Assembly (NCBI RefSeq): GCF_002939785.1
Contig: NZ_MDEC01000012.1
Location: forward strand, 63,294-127,293
DNA length: 64,000 bases
Origin: Xanthomonas codiaei
GTDB lineage: Bacteria; Pseudomonadota; Gammaproteobacteria; Xanthomonadales; Xanthomonadaceae
Direction of reading: 5' to 3'
Positions within the stretch are counted from its first letter, which is position 1, and each line of letters starts with the position of its first letter. The notes beneath the pieces were generated by a model. It was not told the DNA's origin, made no database searches, and saw nothing but the letters and a program-made list of their open reading frames with translations. The position numbers and the translations under genes are program-made. Shown piece by piece: positions 48,902 to 61,637 of this stretch.

Positions 48902-50488
48902 TCAAGGTTCGGCGCGTTGCAGGCGATACATCGTGCGCGCGCTGTACTCGCCAGTTGGCAGCCGCGCACGCACTTCCACGGTGTGCTCCCCCAGCTCCAG
49001 CGTGGTTGGCAGTGCGCCGCGCCACAGGTGGGTGGAAGGCGTGGCCTCGGGCGAGCGGTCGTAGCCGCGCAGTGCCTCGGCGGCATCGTCGCGCGCATTC
49101 TCGGCCAACACGCGCGGATCGGCGCGCTCCTGCCGCTTCATCGGCTGCCAGGGGCCATCGTCGATCCGCATGTCCACCGGAGTATCGTCCTGGCCCATGA
49201 ACACATTGGCGTAGATGCCCCATGCCGCATATGCGCCCTGCCGCAATACCTTGGGCGCATGCAACAGCAGCTGCGCATCGTCGGGAGCACGCGCCGCGTG
49301 ATAGGCCAGCGTGTAGTCGCCACCGGGAGCGACCTTCAGCACCGCGTAGCCATTGGGCGTGCCGTCGCTCATGGTCGCATCGGGAATGCCATCGGCATCC
49401 TTCACGCCCGACCAGAACGCACCGCAGGCAGCGCCCACGTTGTACTCGCGCAACGCATGCACGCCCGTCCACCCTTCGTCGGCGCCATGCAGCACCTGCC
49501 GCTGCGTGTGGCTGTGCCCGCTCAGCACCAGCACGTGCGGAAACTCCTTGAGCAGCGCGAACAGGCGCCGGCGATCGGCATGCCGGAAGGTCTCCTGCCC
49601 CGGCGCCGCATCGAACAGCGGAATGTGCATGCCCAGCACGACCAACCGCTCGCGCGGCAGCTGCGCCAGATAGGCTTGCAGGAATGCGAATTGATCCTCG
49701 CGCAGGCCGCCGACATACGCCGGCTTGGCACCTGGCGTGTAGATCACATCGTCCAGGAACACGAAACTGGCGTTGGCCTCTTCCACCGCATAGGTGTCCG
49801 GGCCGTAGACCGCGCGCCAGCTGTCCAGCGAATGCAGATCGTCGCCGGCATCGAAGTTGAGGTCGTGGTTGCCCGGCACATGGAACCAGGGCACGCCAAG
49901 CTGCGCGGTAACGCGGTTCAAGGCCGGATACAGGCTCAGATCGTCGCTGACGATATCGCCCAAGGTGGTTCCCAGCCGTGCCGACTGCTTGCCGACGATG
50001 GGCACGACGATATCGCGACGGTAATAGTCCACATCGGCCAAGGTCGCAGTCTGGCTGTCGGCGAAGACCAGCATCTCAAAGCCGCCGTCCTGCACAGCGG
50101 CGCGCGGGCTCAGCGCGAAATTCCAGTTGCGCGTGCTACTGCCAGTAGCGGCGATGCCGTTGTACTTGCGCCTGGGCGAGCCCTTGGGCGCGTAGTGGCG
50201 CCAGAACCCGGGCAGGCCGTCGGACTTGGCAACGAAGCTGCGGTCGCCCGGCTTGATCACGAACACCGTCTGCCCCTCGCGCACCGGCAGCCGGTAGTGC
50301 CCCTGCGCGTCGGTGCGCACCAGTTGCTGCCCGTTGGAGACGGTCACATCGGCAAGACCGGGCTCATCACGGCCACGCCCCGGTGTGCCGTCGCGCTCTT
50401 CGAAGACCACGCCTTCGACAACGACATCGCGCGCATGCGCGGTGCCTGCGAGCAGTCCAAGGAACAGGAGGGCAAGACGAAGCGGCAT
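48902..50488 (-). CDS. calcineurin-like metallophosphoesterase, exported
   Basis: This is a 528-residue protein. I used ATG 50488 (MPLRLALLFL), giving a signal peptide cleaved after TAHA (about 19). An N-terminal beta-sandwich (VVVEGVVFEERDG) precedes the phosphoesterase core. Metal-binding motifs visible are VFADSQ, PGNHDLNFD, LGMHIPLFD (His) and LSGHSHTQRQ (GHxH). A C-terminal domain follows with RIDDGPWQPMKRQ. It matches the MetallophosN-Metallophos-MetallophosC layout of uncharacterised periplasmic phosphodiesterases. The substrate is unknown. It stands alone. Confidence 0.9.
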   Translation of the reverse strand: MPLRLALLFLGLLAGTAHARDVVVEGVVFEERDGTPGRGRDEPGLADVTVSNGQQLVRTDAQGHYRLPVREGQTVFVIKPGDRSFVAKSDGLPGFWRHYAPKGSPRRKYNGIAATGSSTRNWNFALSPRAAVQDGGFEMLVFADSQTATLADVDYYRRDIVVPIVGKQSARLGTTLGDIVSDDLSLYPALNRVTAQLGVPWFHVPGNHDLNFDAGDDLHSLDSWRAVYGPDTYAVEEANASFVFLDDVIYTPGAKPAYVGGLREDQFAFLQAYLAQLPRERLVVLGMHIPLFDAAPGQETFRHADRRRLFALLKEFPHVLVLSGHSHTQRQVLHGADEGWTGVHALREYNVGAACGAFWSGVKDADGIPDATMSDGTPNGYAVLKVAPGGDYTLAYHAARAPDDAQLLLHAPKVLRQGAYAAWGIYANVFMGQDDTPVDMRIDDGPWQPMKRQERADPRVLAENARDDAAEALRGYDRSPEATPSTHLWRGALPTTLELGEHTVEVRARLPTGEYSARTMYRLQRAEP

Positions 50489-50878
50489 GGAGAGTCCAAG
50501 CGGTGACCAGCCGCGATTGTAGCCGGGCTGGGTTGGGTTACCGCAGGACTGGTCACGCCGTCGCCACCCGTGGCGCGCATGCGTATCAGAAGCAGGTGCG
50601 CAGGAGCAGGCGCGAGCGCGCCACAACTGCGCCGAAGCCCGCTTGCGAACGAACCCGCCCGAGCGGCGAAGCAGTTCGGGACCGCTTTGCGTAGGAGCGC
50701 GCCCGAGCGCGACGAGGCCTTATCGACAAAGCCCGTTGCGCCTGGGCGCGCTCCTGCAGGGTGCGATGCCCGCCAATCGTTGTTCGAGTCACCACGGCCA
50801 GGTAGCGCAACGAGGCCTCATCGACAAAGCCCGCTGCGCCTGGGCGCGCATCCTATGCATGCGATACCTGCATGACGA
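50489..50878. repeat. spacer with a duplicated 46-bp unit
   Basis: There is no gene. 50710-50755 and 50808-50853 are near-identical (CGAGGCCTTATCGACAAAGC against CGAGGCCTCATCGACAAAGC, then CTGGGCGCG). Neighbouring motifs AGGAGCGCGCCCGAGCGCG (50691 on) look like parts of a palindromic REP-type element. Confidence 0.75.
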
Positions 50879-51499
50879 TTATCGATGGCGCGATTCCAGC
50901 AGCGCCACCGCATCGCCCAGGCCAAGCCCGCGGGCGCGCAGCAGAACGATCAGGTGGTACAGCAGGTCGGCCGACTCCCCCAGCAATTCGGCATCGCCCT
51001 GCACCACGCCGGCCAGCGCGGTTTCCACGCCTTCCTCGCCCACTTTCTGCGCGATGCGGCGAATGCCTTGCTCGAACAGTGTGGTGGTGTAACTGCCTTG
51101 CGGGCGCTCTCGCTCGCGCGTGGCGATCAACGCATCCAGGCTGCCAAGAAATTGCGCGGGAGCACCCGGAAAACAGCTGGCCCGGCCCAGATGGCAGGTA
51201 GGTCCGTGCGGGCGCGCCAGCACCAGCAGCGTGTCGGCATCGCAGTCGGCCTCGATGGACACCACGCGCAGCACGTTGCCCGAGCTCTCGCCCTTGGTCC
51301 ACAGGCGCTGCTTGCTGCGGCTGAAGAAGGTGACCTCGCCGCGCTGCTGCGTAACAGCCAGGGCGTCGGAGTTCATATAACCCAGCATCAACACGCGCAG
51401 GTTGTCGGCGTCCTGCACGACCACCGGCAGCAGGCCATCGCCCTTGCTCCAATCCAGCCCGTCCAGCGCGCCGGCGGTCGCCGCCTTATCACTGCCCAT
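50879..51499 (-). CDS. hisI: HisIE, bifunctional phosphoribosyl-AMP cyclohydrolase/phosphoribosyl-ATP pyrophosphatase
   Basis: HisIE catalyses steps 2 and 3 of histidine synthesis. The 206-residue fusion starts at ATG 51499 ([10 protein letters not shown]). The cyclohydrolase half has the metal ligands [10 protein letters not shown] and the Cys pair in [10 protein letters not shown]. The pyrophosphatase half has [13 protein letters not shown] and [13 protein letters not shown] (MazG-like metal Glu/Asp). The start lies within hisF (11-base overlap). It is the last gene of the his operon. Confidence 0.96.
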   Translation of the reverse strand: MGSDKAATAGALDGLDWSKGDGLLPVVVQDADNLRVLMLGYMNSDALAVTQQRGEVTFFSRSKQRLWTKGESSGNVLRVVSIEADCDADTLLVLARPHGPTCHLGRASCFPGAPAQFLGSLDALIATRERERPQGSYTTTLFEQGIRRIAQKVGEEGVETALAGVVQGDAELLGESADLLYHLIVLLRARGLGLGDAVALLESRHR

Positions 51500-52265
51500 C
51501 ACGTACCTCGATCTGTTGCGCGCGCAGGAACTGCTTGAGTTGCGGAATCGGAATCGCGCCGCTATGGAACACGCTGGCGGCCAGGGCGCCATCCACGTCG
51601 GCCTGGTCGAAGACATCGGCAAAGTGCTGCATCTCGCCGGCGCCGCCGGAGGCGATCAACGGCACCCGGCACAGCGCACGCACCTGACGCAGCTGCGCGA
51701 TGTCGTAACCGCGTCGTACACCATCATTGTCCATGCAGTTGAGCACGATCTCGCCGGCACCCAGGCGCTGCGCTTCGGCCACCCAGTCCAGCGTGCGCAT
51801 CGGCAGCGCCTGGGTCTTGCTGGGGTCGCCGGTGTAGCGGCGCACGCGCCACTGCCCATCCGCCTCGCGGATCGAATCGATGCCGACGACCACGCACTGC
51901 ACGCCGAAGGCATCGGCCAGTTCGGAGATCAGTTGCGGGCGGCCCAGCGCCGGCGAATTGATGGAAATCTTGTCGGCACCGGCATGTAGCACCGCACGCG
52001 CGGTTTCCACATCGCCAATGCCGCCGGCCACGCAGAACGGGATATCGATCAGCCGCGCCACCCGCTCCACCCAGGTGTAGTCGACCGAGCGCCCTTCCGG
52101 GCTGGCGCCGATGTCGTAGAACACCAGCTCATCGGCACCCTGCGCACGGTAGCGCAGCGCCAGTTCGACGATGTCGCCCATGTCGATGTGGTCGCGAAAC
52201 TTGACGCCCTTGACCACGCGCCCATCGCGCACGTCCAGGCACGGAATGATGCGCCGGCTCAACAT
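51489..52265 (-). CDS. hisF: imidazole glycerol phosphate synthase, cyclase subunit
   Basis: HisF is the TIM-barrel cyclase that uses ammonia from HisH. It has 258 residues, ATG 52265 ([12 protein letters not shown]). The two catalytic Asp are in [13 protein letters not shown] and [11 protein letters not shown] is in the second half; [10 protein letters not shown]-like [10 protein letters not shown] is at about 50. It overlaps hisA by 7 bases and hisI by 11. Confidence 0.97.
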   Translation of the reverse strand: MLSRRIIPCLDVRDGRVVKGVKFRDHIDMGDIVELALRYRAQGADELVFYDIGASPEGRSVDYTWVERVARLIDIPFCVAGGIGDVETARAVLHAGADKISINSPALGRPQLISELADAFGVQCVVVGIDSIREADGQWRVRRYTGDPSKTQALPMRTLDWVAEAQRLGAGEIVLNCMDNDGVRRGYDIAQLRQVRALCRVPLIASGGAGEMQHFADVFDQADVDGALAASVFHSGAIPIPQLKQFLRAQQIEVRDGQ

Positions 52266-52993
52266 GCCAATGCCTCGTCCAGATCCAGGTGACCTTCCAG
52301 CAAGGCCTTGCCCAGCACGATGCCGGCGCAGCCGGACGCCTTGGCCGCTGCCACGTCGGCAAGATTGCGCGCCCCGCCGGAGACCTGTACCTGCAGCTGC
52401 GGCGCCAGCGCCCGCAGATGCGCATACAACGCCATGTTCGGCCCGGACAGCATGCCGTCGCGCGCGATGTCGGTGCACAGCAGGTGCTGCAGGCCGGCCT
52501 GCGCGTAACGCACCGCCAGTTGATCCAGGGTGGCCTCGGCCGCCTCGGTCCAGCCATGCACCGGCAACTGCCACACACCGGCGGCATCCTGGCGGGTATC
52601 CAGCGCAATGGTCAGCCGCTCGGCACCGAATTCCTGCAACCAGCCGATCACGGTCTCGGCCTGGCGCACCGCCAGCGAGCCGATCACCACGCGCGCAGCA
52701 CCGGCATCGAGGATGCGGGCCACATCCTCGCGCGAACGCACGCCGCCGCCGGTCTGCACCTGCAGGCCGGTCTGCCGCGTGATCTCGCCCAGCAGCGACG
52801 CCAGGGTATAGCCGCCGGCCTTGGCCGCATCCAGATCGACCAGATGCATCCATTGCGCGCCGGCGTCGGCGAAGGCCTGCGCACGCGGCAGCACATCCTC
52901 GCCGTAGCGGGTTTCGCGCGCGTAATCGCCTTGCAGCAGGCGCACCACGCGGCCATCACGGATATCCAGCGCGGGGTAGACAGTGAAACTCAT
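52259..52993 (-). CDS. hisA: phosphoribosylformimino-5-aminoimidazole carboxamide ribotide isomerase
   Basis: HisA is the ProFAR isomerase, a (beta/alpha)8 barrel homologous to HisF. It has 244 residues, ATG 52993 ([10 protein letters not shown]). The catalytic Asp are in [12 protein letters not shown] and [11 protein letters not shown], and the phosphate-binding GG segments are in QTGGGVRS and VSGGARN. It overlaps hisH by 4 bases at 52990-52993. Confidence 0.97.
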   Translation of the reverse strand: MSFTVYPALDIRDGRVVRLLQGDYARETRYGEDVLPRAQAFADAGAQWMHLVDLDAAKAGGYTLASLLGEITRQTGLQVQTGGGVRSREDVARILDAGAARVVIGSLAVRQAETVIGWLQEFGAERLTIALDTRQDAAGVWQLPVHGWTEAAEATLDQLAVRYAQAGLQHLLCTDIARDGMLSGPNMALYAHLRALAPQLQVQVSGGARNLADVAAAKASGCAGIVLGKALLEGHLDLDEALAC

Positions 52994-53592
52994 GGGAAAC
53001 TCATCTCGAGAAAGTTGCGCAGGATGCGTGCGCCGGTGTCTGCCGAACGCTCGGGGTGGAACTGCGCGCCGCAACGCAGGCCCTGCTGCACCACGGCAGT
53101 GAACAGGCCGCCGTGGTCGCACGCGGCCACGGTATCGGCGGTCACCGGCGCCGCATAGCCATGCACGAAATACGCACTGGCGCGTTCCGGCAGGCCGGCC
53201 AGCAACGCCGATTCGCGCAGCGGCAGCAGCTGATTCCAGCCCATGTGCGGCACGCGGATGCCCAAGGCCGGCGTCATGTGGCGCACGATGCCGGGCAGCA
53301 GCCCAAGACAATCCACCTCGCCCTCTTCGGAGTGTTCAAACAACAACTGCATCCCCAGGCAGATGCCGATCAGCGGCACGTGCAGCTGCTGCAATGGCTC
53401 GACCAGTCCTTGCGCATGCAGGCGCGACATCGCTTCCGGCGCCGCACCGACGCCCGGCAGTATCACCCGCTGCGCACCCTGCAACCCCGCGGCATCGCGC
53501 ACCAGCCGTGCTTCCACGCCCAGCCGCTCCAGCGCATAACGCACCGAGCCCAGGTTGGCGCCACCGGCATCGATCAGCGCGACGGCGCTCAT
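52990..53592 (-). CDS. hisH: imidazole glycerol phosphate synthase, glutamine amidotransferase subunit
   Basis: HisH is a class I glutaminase that feeds ammonia to HisF. It has 200 residues, ATG 53592 ([10 protein letters not shown]). The triad is visible: Cys in [11 protein letters not shown], His in [11 protein letters not shown] and its Glu. It overlaps hisB and hisA by 4 bases each. Confidence 0.97.
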   Translation of the reverse strand: MSAVALIDAGGANLGSVRYALERLGVEARLVRDAAGLQGAQRVILPGVGAAPEAMSRLHAQGLVEPLQQLHVPLIGICLGMQLLFEHSEEGEVDCLGLLPGIVRHMTPALGIRVPHMGWNQLLPLRESALLAGLPERASAYFVHGYAAPVTADTVAACDHGGLFTAVVQQGLRCGAQFHPERSADTGARILRNFLEMSFP

Positions 53593-54716
53593 AGCGCGCC
53601 CTTGGTGGACGGCAAGGCGGTGCCTTCGCGGCGGATCGCCTGGCGCAGCGCACGCGCCAGCGCCTTGAAGCAGGCTTCCACCTTGTGGTGGTCGTTGTCG
53701 CCACGCACGGTCAGGTGCAGGTTCAATCCGGACGCATCGCAGATCGAACGGAAGAAATGCGGCACCAGTTCGGTCGGCATGTCGCCCACCCGCTCGCGCT
53801 TGAACTGGCCATCGAACACGAAATACGGCCGGCCGCTGAAATCCAGCGCGGCGCTGGCGATGGTCTCGTCCATCGGCAAGGTAAAGCCATGCTGCGCTCC
53901 TTCGCCTGCGGCCAGCCACGGGCTCTCCGGCGGATCGAAACCATAGCGACCGATGCCGCGCTTGCTGCCCAGCGCCTCGCGCAGCGCCTGACCCAGCGCC
54001 AGCCCGGTGTCTTCGATGGTGTGGTGTTCGTCGATGTGCAGATCACCGTCGGCACGGATGTCCAGCGCAAAGCCGCCGTGCTTGCCGATCTGCTCCAGCA
54101 TGTGATCGAAGAACGGCAGGCCGGTGGCGGTCTGCGGCTCGGCCACGCGGTCCAGGTCCAGCTCGACGCGAATCCGCGTCTCCTTGGTATTGCGCTGGAC
54201 CACTGCGCGCCGCGGTGCGTCGGCCAGTTCGTGCGCGATGGACGGCCAGTCCCACTCGCCACCGAATTCGGCGGTGCGTAGCTGGAAGCCGCGGATATTG
54301 AGGTTCTGCGCGAACTGGATGTCGGTGACGCGGTCGCCCACCATCGCCGAGCGCGCCCAGTCGATGCTGCGGTCCTGCAGGTACGGCAGCATCAGGCCGA
54401 CGCCCGGCTTGCGCGTGGGCGCATTGTCGGCCGGCCAGCTGCAGTCGATCAGCACTTCGCGGAACTCGATGCCCTGGCTGGCGAAGATCTGCAGCATCAG
54501 GTTGTTGGGGCCATCGAATGACGCACGCGGATAGCTTTCGCTGCCCAGCCCATCCTGATTGGTGACGATGACGAACTGGTAACCGGCATCGCGCAGCTTG
54601 AGCATCGCCGGAATGACGTTGTCGACGAAGCGCAGCTTTTCATACGCGTCGATCTGGTAATCGGCCGGCTCGGCGATCAGCGTGCCATCGCGGTCGACGA
54701 AGAGAATCGGGGTCAT
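53589..54716 (-). CDS. hisB: HisB, bifunctional histidinol-phosphatase/imidazoleglycerol-phosphate dehydratase
   Basis: HisB catalyses steps 7 and 9. The 375 residues combine a HAD phosphatase ([16 protein letters not shown] at residue 6, motif [15 protein letters not shown]) with a dehydratase with the metal-binding His clusters [26 protein letters not shown] and [12 protein letters not shown]. The fusion is the enterobacterial and Xanthomonas form. It overlaps hisC by 4 bases. Confidence 0.97.
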   Translation of the reverse strand: MTPILFVDRDGTLIAEPADYQIDAYEKLRFVDNVIPAMLKLRDAGYQFVIVTNQDGLGSESYPRASFDGPNNLMLQIFASQGIEFREVLIDCSWPADNAPTRKPGVGLMLPYLQDRSIDWARSAMVGDRVTDIQFAQNLNIRGFQLRTAEFGGEWDWPSIAHELADAPRRAVVQRNTKETRIRVELDLDRVAEPQTATGLPFFDHMLEQIGKHGGFALDIRADGDLHIDEHHTIEDTGLALGQALREALGSKRGIGRYGFDPPESPWLAAGEGAQHGFTLPMDETIASAALDFSGRPYFVFDGQFKRERVGDMPTELVPHFFRSICDASGLNLHLTVRGDNDHHKVEACFKALARALRQAIRREGTALPSTKGAL

Positions 54717-55800
54717 GCTGCAGCCTCCTGCTTGCGTTGCAGCGCGCTCAGCACTCGCTCGTTCTGTTCGACCGTGCCCAGGGTGATGCGCAACGCATCG
54801 GACAGGCGCGGCACCGCGCGTTGGTCGCGCACCACCACACCGGCCTCCAGCAGGGCCTGGAACGCGGCTTCTGCGTCGTCGAAGCGCACCAGCAGGAAAT
54901 TGCCCTGCGATGCATAGACCCGGCGCACGCCAGGCAGTTGCGCCAGGGCCAGACGGACGCGCTCGCGCTCGCTGCGCACCTCGGCAATGCGCCGGCGGGT
55001 GACCTCCAGTGCCGGCGCGGACAGCGCCTGCACCGCCATCGCCGCGCACGGCGTGGGCACCGGGTACGGTGCCTGGCAGCGGCGCAGCAAGGCGATCAAT
55101 TCGGCATTGGCGATCAGGCTGCCGATGCGCGCGGCCGCCAGCGCATGGGCCTTGGACAAGGTGCGCAGCACGGCCAGGTTGTCGTAGCGCTCCAGCAGGC
55201 CGACCGCCGAGGGCACATCGGAAAACTCGCCGTAGGCCTCATCGACCACCACCAGCGCCTTGCCTTGCAGCGCCTGCAAGGCGACTTCCACATCCTGCAG
55301 GGCGATCGCCGAACCGGCCGGGTTGGACGGCGAGCACAGGAACACCAGCTTGGCCTTCGCCGCCAGCGCCGCTTCCACGATGGCCGGAATATCGGCATGG
55401 AACCCATCGCTGCCATCGACCAGTGGCACCTCGACCAGGGGTGCATTCTGCAGCCGCGCGCACACCGCATACATGCCGAACACCGGCGGGGTGACCACCA
55501 CCGCATCGCGCTCGGGCACGCACAGGGCACGCACCAGCAGATCGATCGCCTCGTCGCTGCCGCGGCCGATCAACAGCTGTTCCGGCGCGCAGCCATACAG
55601 CGCCGCCAGGGCATTGCGCAGTCCGCCGGGTTGCGGGTCGGGATAGCGGCGCGTGCTGCCCTGCGGGTCGGCGGGATTGCCCCAGGCCGATTCGTTGGCA
55701 TTGAGCCAGACATCGCCCTGCACGGCGGTGGTGCGTGCGGACGAGTAGCCGGCAAACGTGCGCAGATCCTCGCGCACCAACTCCAGGATCGAAGACGCGC

Positions 55801-55804
<4 letters not shown>
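54713..55804 (-). CDS. hisC: histidinol-phosphate aminotransferase
   Basis: HisC is a PLP-dependent transaminase for step 8. It has 363 residues, ATG 55804 ([10 protein letters not shown]). Visible signatures are [11 protein letters not shown] at the start, [36 protein letters not shown], and the PLP Lys in [14 protein letters not shown]. It overlaps hisD by 4 bases. Confidence 0.97.
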
Positions 55805-58016
<2,212 letters not shown>

Positions 58017-58343
58017 TCAGTGGGATTCGACGGGGCGCGACGACTGCTCGCGCAGGGCCTCGGCGTAGCCGCCGGCGCCATGGTCCAGGGTGCGCGCAAC
58101 GCGCCCGATGGTGGTGACGCTGACCTGGGTCAGCTCGTGGATCTCGCGATACGGCACGCCCTTGATCAGCAACGGCACCACCCGCCAGCGGTCGGCCATG
58201 GCCTCCAGTTCGGCGGGCGTGCACAGGTCGCGCAGGAATGCTTCGACCGCGCCGGGCGAGCGCAGGCAGGCCAGGGCTTCGGACAGCATCTGCAGCGAAG
58301 CGGCAACATCGGTGGATTCGCGGGGCGCGGGGCGTTGTTTCAT
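58017..58343 (-). CDS. TrpR/YerC-family transcriptional repressor
   Basis: This 108-residue protein starts at ATG 58343 and heads the his operon. It has the YerC/YecD form of the TrpR fold: LRDLCTPAELEAMADRWRVV, then a helix-turn-helix VPYREIHELTQVSVTTIGRVARTL. It lies 9 bases before hisG. A 38-bp palindrome covers the promoter and touches its start codon, so autoregulation and control of the his genes is the simple inference. The co-repressor, if any, may be histidine; not shown. Confidence 0.9.
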   Translation of the reverse strand: MKQRPAPRESTDVAASLQMLSEALACLRSPGAVEAFLRDLCTPAELEAMADRWRVVPLLIKGVPYREIHELTQVSVTTIGRVARTLDHGAGGYAEALREQSSRPVESH

Positions 58344-58380
58344 TGCGTTAATGTAATAGCGTGCTAGTACATTAACGCAA
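58343..58380. promoter_or_regulatory. 38-bp near-perfect palindromic operator before the his operon
   Basis: Arms TTGCGTTAATGTA and TACATTAACGCAA (13 bp each, exact) flank a centre with TAGC and GCTA, leaving only 2 mismatched pairs. The half site CTAGTAC resembles the E. coli TrpR half site. The operator abuts the ATG of the repressor gene. Confidence 0.8.
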
Positions 58381-58397
58381 AGCGCCGCGATTGTCAC
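58369..58397 (-). promoter_or_regulatory. putative sigma70 promoter of the his operon
   Basis: On the minus strand GTGACA (58397-58392, -35 like) and TAATGT (58374-58369, -10 like) are separated by 17 bp. The -10 lies inside the palindrome, so a bound repressor would block polymerase. Confidence 0.55.
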
Positions 58398-58433
58398 CAT
58401 TCCGCGTGGTGTTGGAGCCGCTCGCTGGGGTAG

Positions 58434-58845
58434 CCCTCATCCGGCGCTGCGCGCCACCTTCTCCCGCCAGCGGGAGAAGGGCGCGAAGCACGGCGCCCCC
58501 AAGGGCTCTCGGACCCGACACGCTACCGCCCTTCCCCCGCCTGCGGGGGAAGGTGCCCGAAGGGCGGATGGGGGCCAGACCTTGTACGGAACGGCCCACC
58601 GTTTCAAAACGGATTGCTCGCCCGCTATTGGCACATTCAGCACGAGGAGATTTCTTGTGCAGCGCTGTGCCTCACCTCCCCGCTGAGCTGCGGGCGGCTC
58701 CAAAGCCCCTCATCCGGCGCTGCGCGCCACCTTCTCCCGCCAGTGGGAGAAGGAAGCAAAGCACGGCGCCCCCAAGGGCTATCAGACCCGACACGCTACC
58801 GCCCTTCCCCGCCTGCGGGGGAAGGTGCCCGAAGGGCGGATGGGG
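58434..58845. repeat. two long REP-like direct repeats
   Basis: Units 58434-58574 and 58707-58845 each hold CCCTCATCCGGCGCTGCGCGCC, a CTTCTCCCGCC/GGCGGGAGAAG type hairpin, GGACCCGACACGCTACCGCC (or AGACCCG...), a CCTTCCCC/GGGGAAGG hairpin and GGGCGGATGGGG. They are related to the units at 40846-41062. No gene occurs between 58344 and 59109. Confidence 0.85.
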
Positions 58846-59109
58846 GGCGCGGGCGGTGCAGACCGGCCCATCACTTCAATGCCGGGGACACGCACCGCCA
58901 ATCGCAGAACCAACACAATCGAGCATTGGTCCAGGCACGCTCGCTGCGGTGTTGTACTAACGACAACCAGACGCGGAGCAGAGGACGCTCACACTCACAG
59001 CCAGCTGCGATGCGTCACCGCTCTTGAGCAGCCAAGCACCCAACCGGTCCCGCACGGCGCACCACAGCAGCTACCCGCTAATCGAAAAACCAGCAACGGC
59101 CACGCTGCC

Positions 59110-60525
59110 TTACGGCATCACCTTGGCTTGCTCCAGTTCCACCTGCAGCGTGCTCGCCAGCTCGTCGCGGGCCACCTCGAACTGCTGTTCGCGCACCAGG
59201 TCCTTTACCGCCACCACGCCACGCGCCAACTCGTCGTCGCCGGCCAGCACCACGAAGCGGATGCCGGCACGCGCGGCGTACTGGAACTGCTTGCCGATCT
59301 TCTTCGGCTCCATCTGCACTTCGGTGTTGATGCCACCGATACGCAGGCGGCGCGCGATATCCAGCGCATCGTCCAGGCGCGTCTCGTCCATCAGCGCCAC
59401 CATCGCCTGCACGCTGCTTTCGGCAATGCCCTGGATCAGGCCAGCCTCGCGCAGCTGCCAGAACAGCCGCGTCAGGCCGATCGAAATGCCCACGCCCGGC
59501 AACTTCGACTTGGTGTAGTGGCTGGCCAGGCTTTCGTAACGGCCGCCCGAGCAGATCGAGCCGATCTGCGGGTGATCGGTGAGCGTGGTCTCGTAGACGG
59601 TGCCGGTGTAGTAGTCCAGCCCGCGCGCGATCGAGAAATTCAGGCAATACGCCGTTTCCGGCACGCCCAACGCCTTGACCAGCTCCAGCACTTTGCGCAA
59701 GTCGTCCGCGCCAGCATGCAAATCGTCATTGCCACCGCTGCGCGACTGCACCTCGTTGACCACCCAATCGATCTTCTCCAACGCATCGGCGTGAGAAACC
59801 GAACGGATTTTGGCGAAATCAAGAATGCGCTGCACGGCGTCCTCGGCCAGGCCGAAGTCCGGCCCCACCAAGGTGGCGCGCACGTCCTCGGCGCTGCGCT
59901 TGTCGAGCTTGTCGACCTCGCGCAGCACCAGGGCCTGTTGCTCGGCATCGACCACACCCTGCGCATGGAAGAACCCACGCAGCAGCTTGCGGTTGTTCAG
60001 CTGTACCTTGAAATCGCCGATACCCAGCTCGGCGAACACCGCGTGGATCACCGCCAGCACTTCGGCGTCGTAGCGGATGCTCAGCGCATCCTTGCCGATC
60101 ACGTCGATGTCGCACTGGTAGAACTCGCGGAAACGCCCGCGCTGCGCACGCTCGCCGCGATACACGCGCTGCATCTGGTAGCGGCGGAACGGGAAGCTCA
60201 ACTCATGCTCGTGCTCGGCCACGTAACGCGCCAGCGGCACGGTCAGGTCGAAGCGCAGCGCCAGCTCTGGCAGGCCAGCGCCCTCGTCGGCCGCCGCAGC
60301 GGCATTGGCCAGCGCACCGGTGGACTGCACGAAATACACCTGGCGCTCGGTCTCGCCGCCGGATTTGGTCAGCAGCACATCGGACAGCTCGAACACCGGG
60401 GTTTCGACCGGCAGGAACCCGAACCGCTCGTAGTTGCGGCGGATGACGTCCAGCATGCGCTGGAACGCGATCTGCTCGCGTGGCAGCAATTCCATGATGC
60501 CGGGCGGCGTACGGGGCTTGATCAC
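59110..60525 (-). CDS. hisS: histidyl-tRNA synthetase
   Basis: HisRS charges tRNA-His. The start is GTG 60525 with AGGAG upstream (protein begins [10 protein letters not shown]), giving 471 residues. Class II core motifs are visible: [28 protein letters not shown], motif 2 [25 protein letters not shown], HisA motif [13 protein letters not shown] and motif 3 [17 protein letters not shown]-terminal anticodon-binding domain follows. It is divergent from the FNR-type gene, with 110 bp between start codons. Confidence 0.96.
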   Translation of the reverse strand: MIKPRTPPGIMELLPREQIAFQRMLDVIRRNYERFGFLPVETPVFELSDVLLTKSGGETERQVYFVQSTGALANAAAAADEGAGLPELALRFDLTVPLARYVAEHEHELSFPFRRYQMQRVYRGERAQRGRFREFYQCDIDVIGKDALSIRYDAEVLAVIHAVFAELGIGDFKVQLNNRKLLRGFFHAQGVVDAEQQALVLREVDKLDKRSAEDVRATLVGPDFGLAEDAVQRILDFAKIRSVSHADALEKIDWVVNEVQSRSGGNDDLHAGADDLRKVLELVKALGVPETAYCLNFSIARGLDYYTGTVYETTLTDHPQIGSICSGGRYESLASHYTKSKLPGVGISIGLTRLFWQLREAGLIQGIAESSVQAMVALMDETRLDDALDIARRLRIGGINTEVQMEPKKIGKQFQYAARAGIRFVVLAGDDELARGVVAVKDLVREQQFEVARDELASTLQVELEQAKVMP

Positions 60526-60635
60526 GAGCGAAACTCCTGCAGGACGACGGGGGCGAGCCGGCAATTCTACCGGCTGGGCGGCCGTGCTGACCGCATGGCG
60601 TATCATGCACGCGCGTTCCTGGCAGTGCGTAACCC

Positions 60636-61397
60636 ATGTACCGGCAGCTTTCGAACCCCAGCGTGACCTGCCCTGCGCCCAGCGCGCCAGCCGGCACCGA
60701 CGCGCGCAATTCCGATTGCGCACTGTGCGCGGTCCGCGGGCGGGCGATCTGCGCCGCGCTGTCGCCGCTGGAAATGGACGCGCTCGACCAGGCCACCAGC
60801 GCCTCGGTGCATGCGCCCGGCAGCACCCTGGTGCGGGCCGGCGAGCCGCGCCACCACGTCTATACCGTCACCTCCGGCGCCTTGCGCCTGGTGCGTACGC
60901 TGGCCGACGGCCGCCGCCAGATCACCGGTTTCGTGCTGCCTGGCGACTACGTGGGACTGACCGAGACCCCGCAGCACCGGCACGATATCGAAGCCATCGT
61001 CCAAACCCGCGTGTGCCGTACGCCGATGGCGCAGATGCGCCAGTTGCGCGAGCGCTACCTGCACCTGGAACGCAAGCTGCTGCAGCGCGCCAGCATGGAG
61101 CTGGCCGCCGCCCAGGACACCGGCCTGCTGCTGGCACGATTGCAGCCCGGCGAGCGGCTGGCGCATTTCCTGCTGCGGCTGGCCGCGCGCTCCACCCAGC
61201 CAGGCAGCAGTGGCGACACCGTGGCGCTGCCGATGAGCCGCAGCGACATCGCCGACCATCTCGGCCTGACCGTGGAAACGGTGAGCCGTACATTCACCAA
61301 GCTCAGGCAGCAGCAGCTGATCGCGCTGCCGCAGCTGCATCTGGTACAGATCCTCGACTACGCCGCGTTGCGCAGCCTTGCCGGCGAGACCGCTTGA
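60636..61397 (+). CDS. FNR-type Crp-family transcription regulator with Cys cluster
   Basis: This is a 253-residue regulator. The N-terminus has [12 protein letters not shown] (C-x2-C-x7-C), the spacing seen in alphaproteobacterial FnrL/FnrN, and a later Cys in TRVCRTPM (about 126), consistent with an oxygen-labile [4Fe-4S] cluster. The cNMP-binding barrel covers about 45-150. The helix-turn-helix has [23 protein letters not shown] with the E-x2-S-R contact of FNR. It is not Clp, which lacks these cysteines. It probably controls anaerobic or microaerobic genes; targets are not visible here. Confidence 0.88.
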   Translation: MYRQLSNPSVTCPAPSAPAGTDARNSDCALCAVRGRAICAALSPLEMDALDQATSASVHAPGSTLVRAGEPRHHVYTVTSGALRLVRTLADGRRQITGFVLPGDYVGLTETPQHRHDIEAIVQTRVCRTPMAQMRQLRERYLHLERKLLQRASMELAAAQDTGLLLARLQPGERLAHFLLRLAARSTQPGSSGDTVALPMSRSDIADHLGLTVETVSRTFTKLRQQQLIALPQLHLVQILDYAALRSLAGETA

Positions 61398-61637
61398 CCG
61401 CCGATTCGGTCACCCCTCGCGGTCCGGCACCCGAAGCCGCTGGCGCAGCAAAGGCGACGGGCGACAACCGTGCGCGACGATCCGGCCGTTGCACCGGGCC
61501 GGGCATCCGAGCGCGCGGCCTGGACCGTGGCCGCAGCCAGTCGACCCATTTGCTGGTCGCGATGAGAGGCTGCCGATGCGTCACGCACACGATCACAGAG
61601 GCCACGACACCGGCGTCCACGGACGGCGCCAACCGCC

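Noticed and set aside
58630-59109. Short open frames between the REP units and hisS
   Set aside because: They are translations of repeat sequence and have no conserved features.
60636-61397. Naming the Crp-family gene clp
   Set aside because: Clp lacks the N-terminal Cys cluster; here C-x2-C-x7-C and a distal Cys point to an FNR type.
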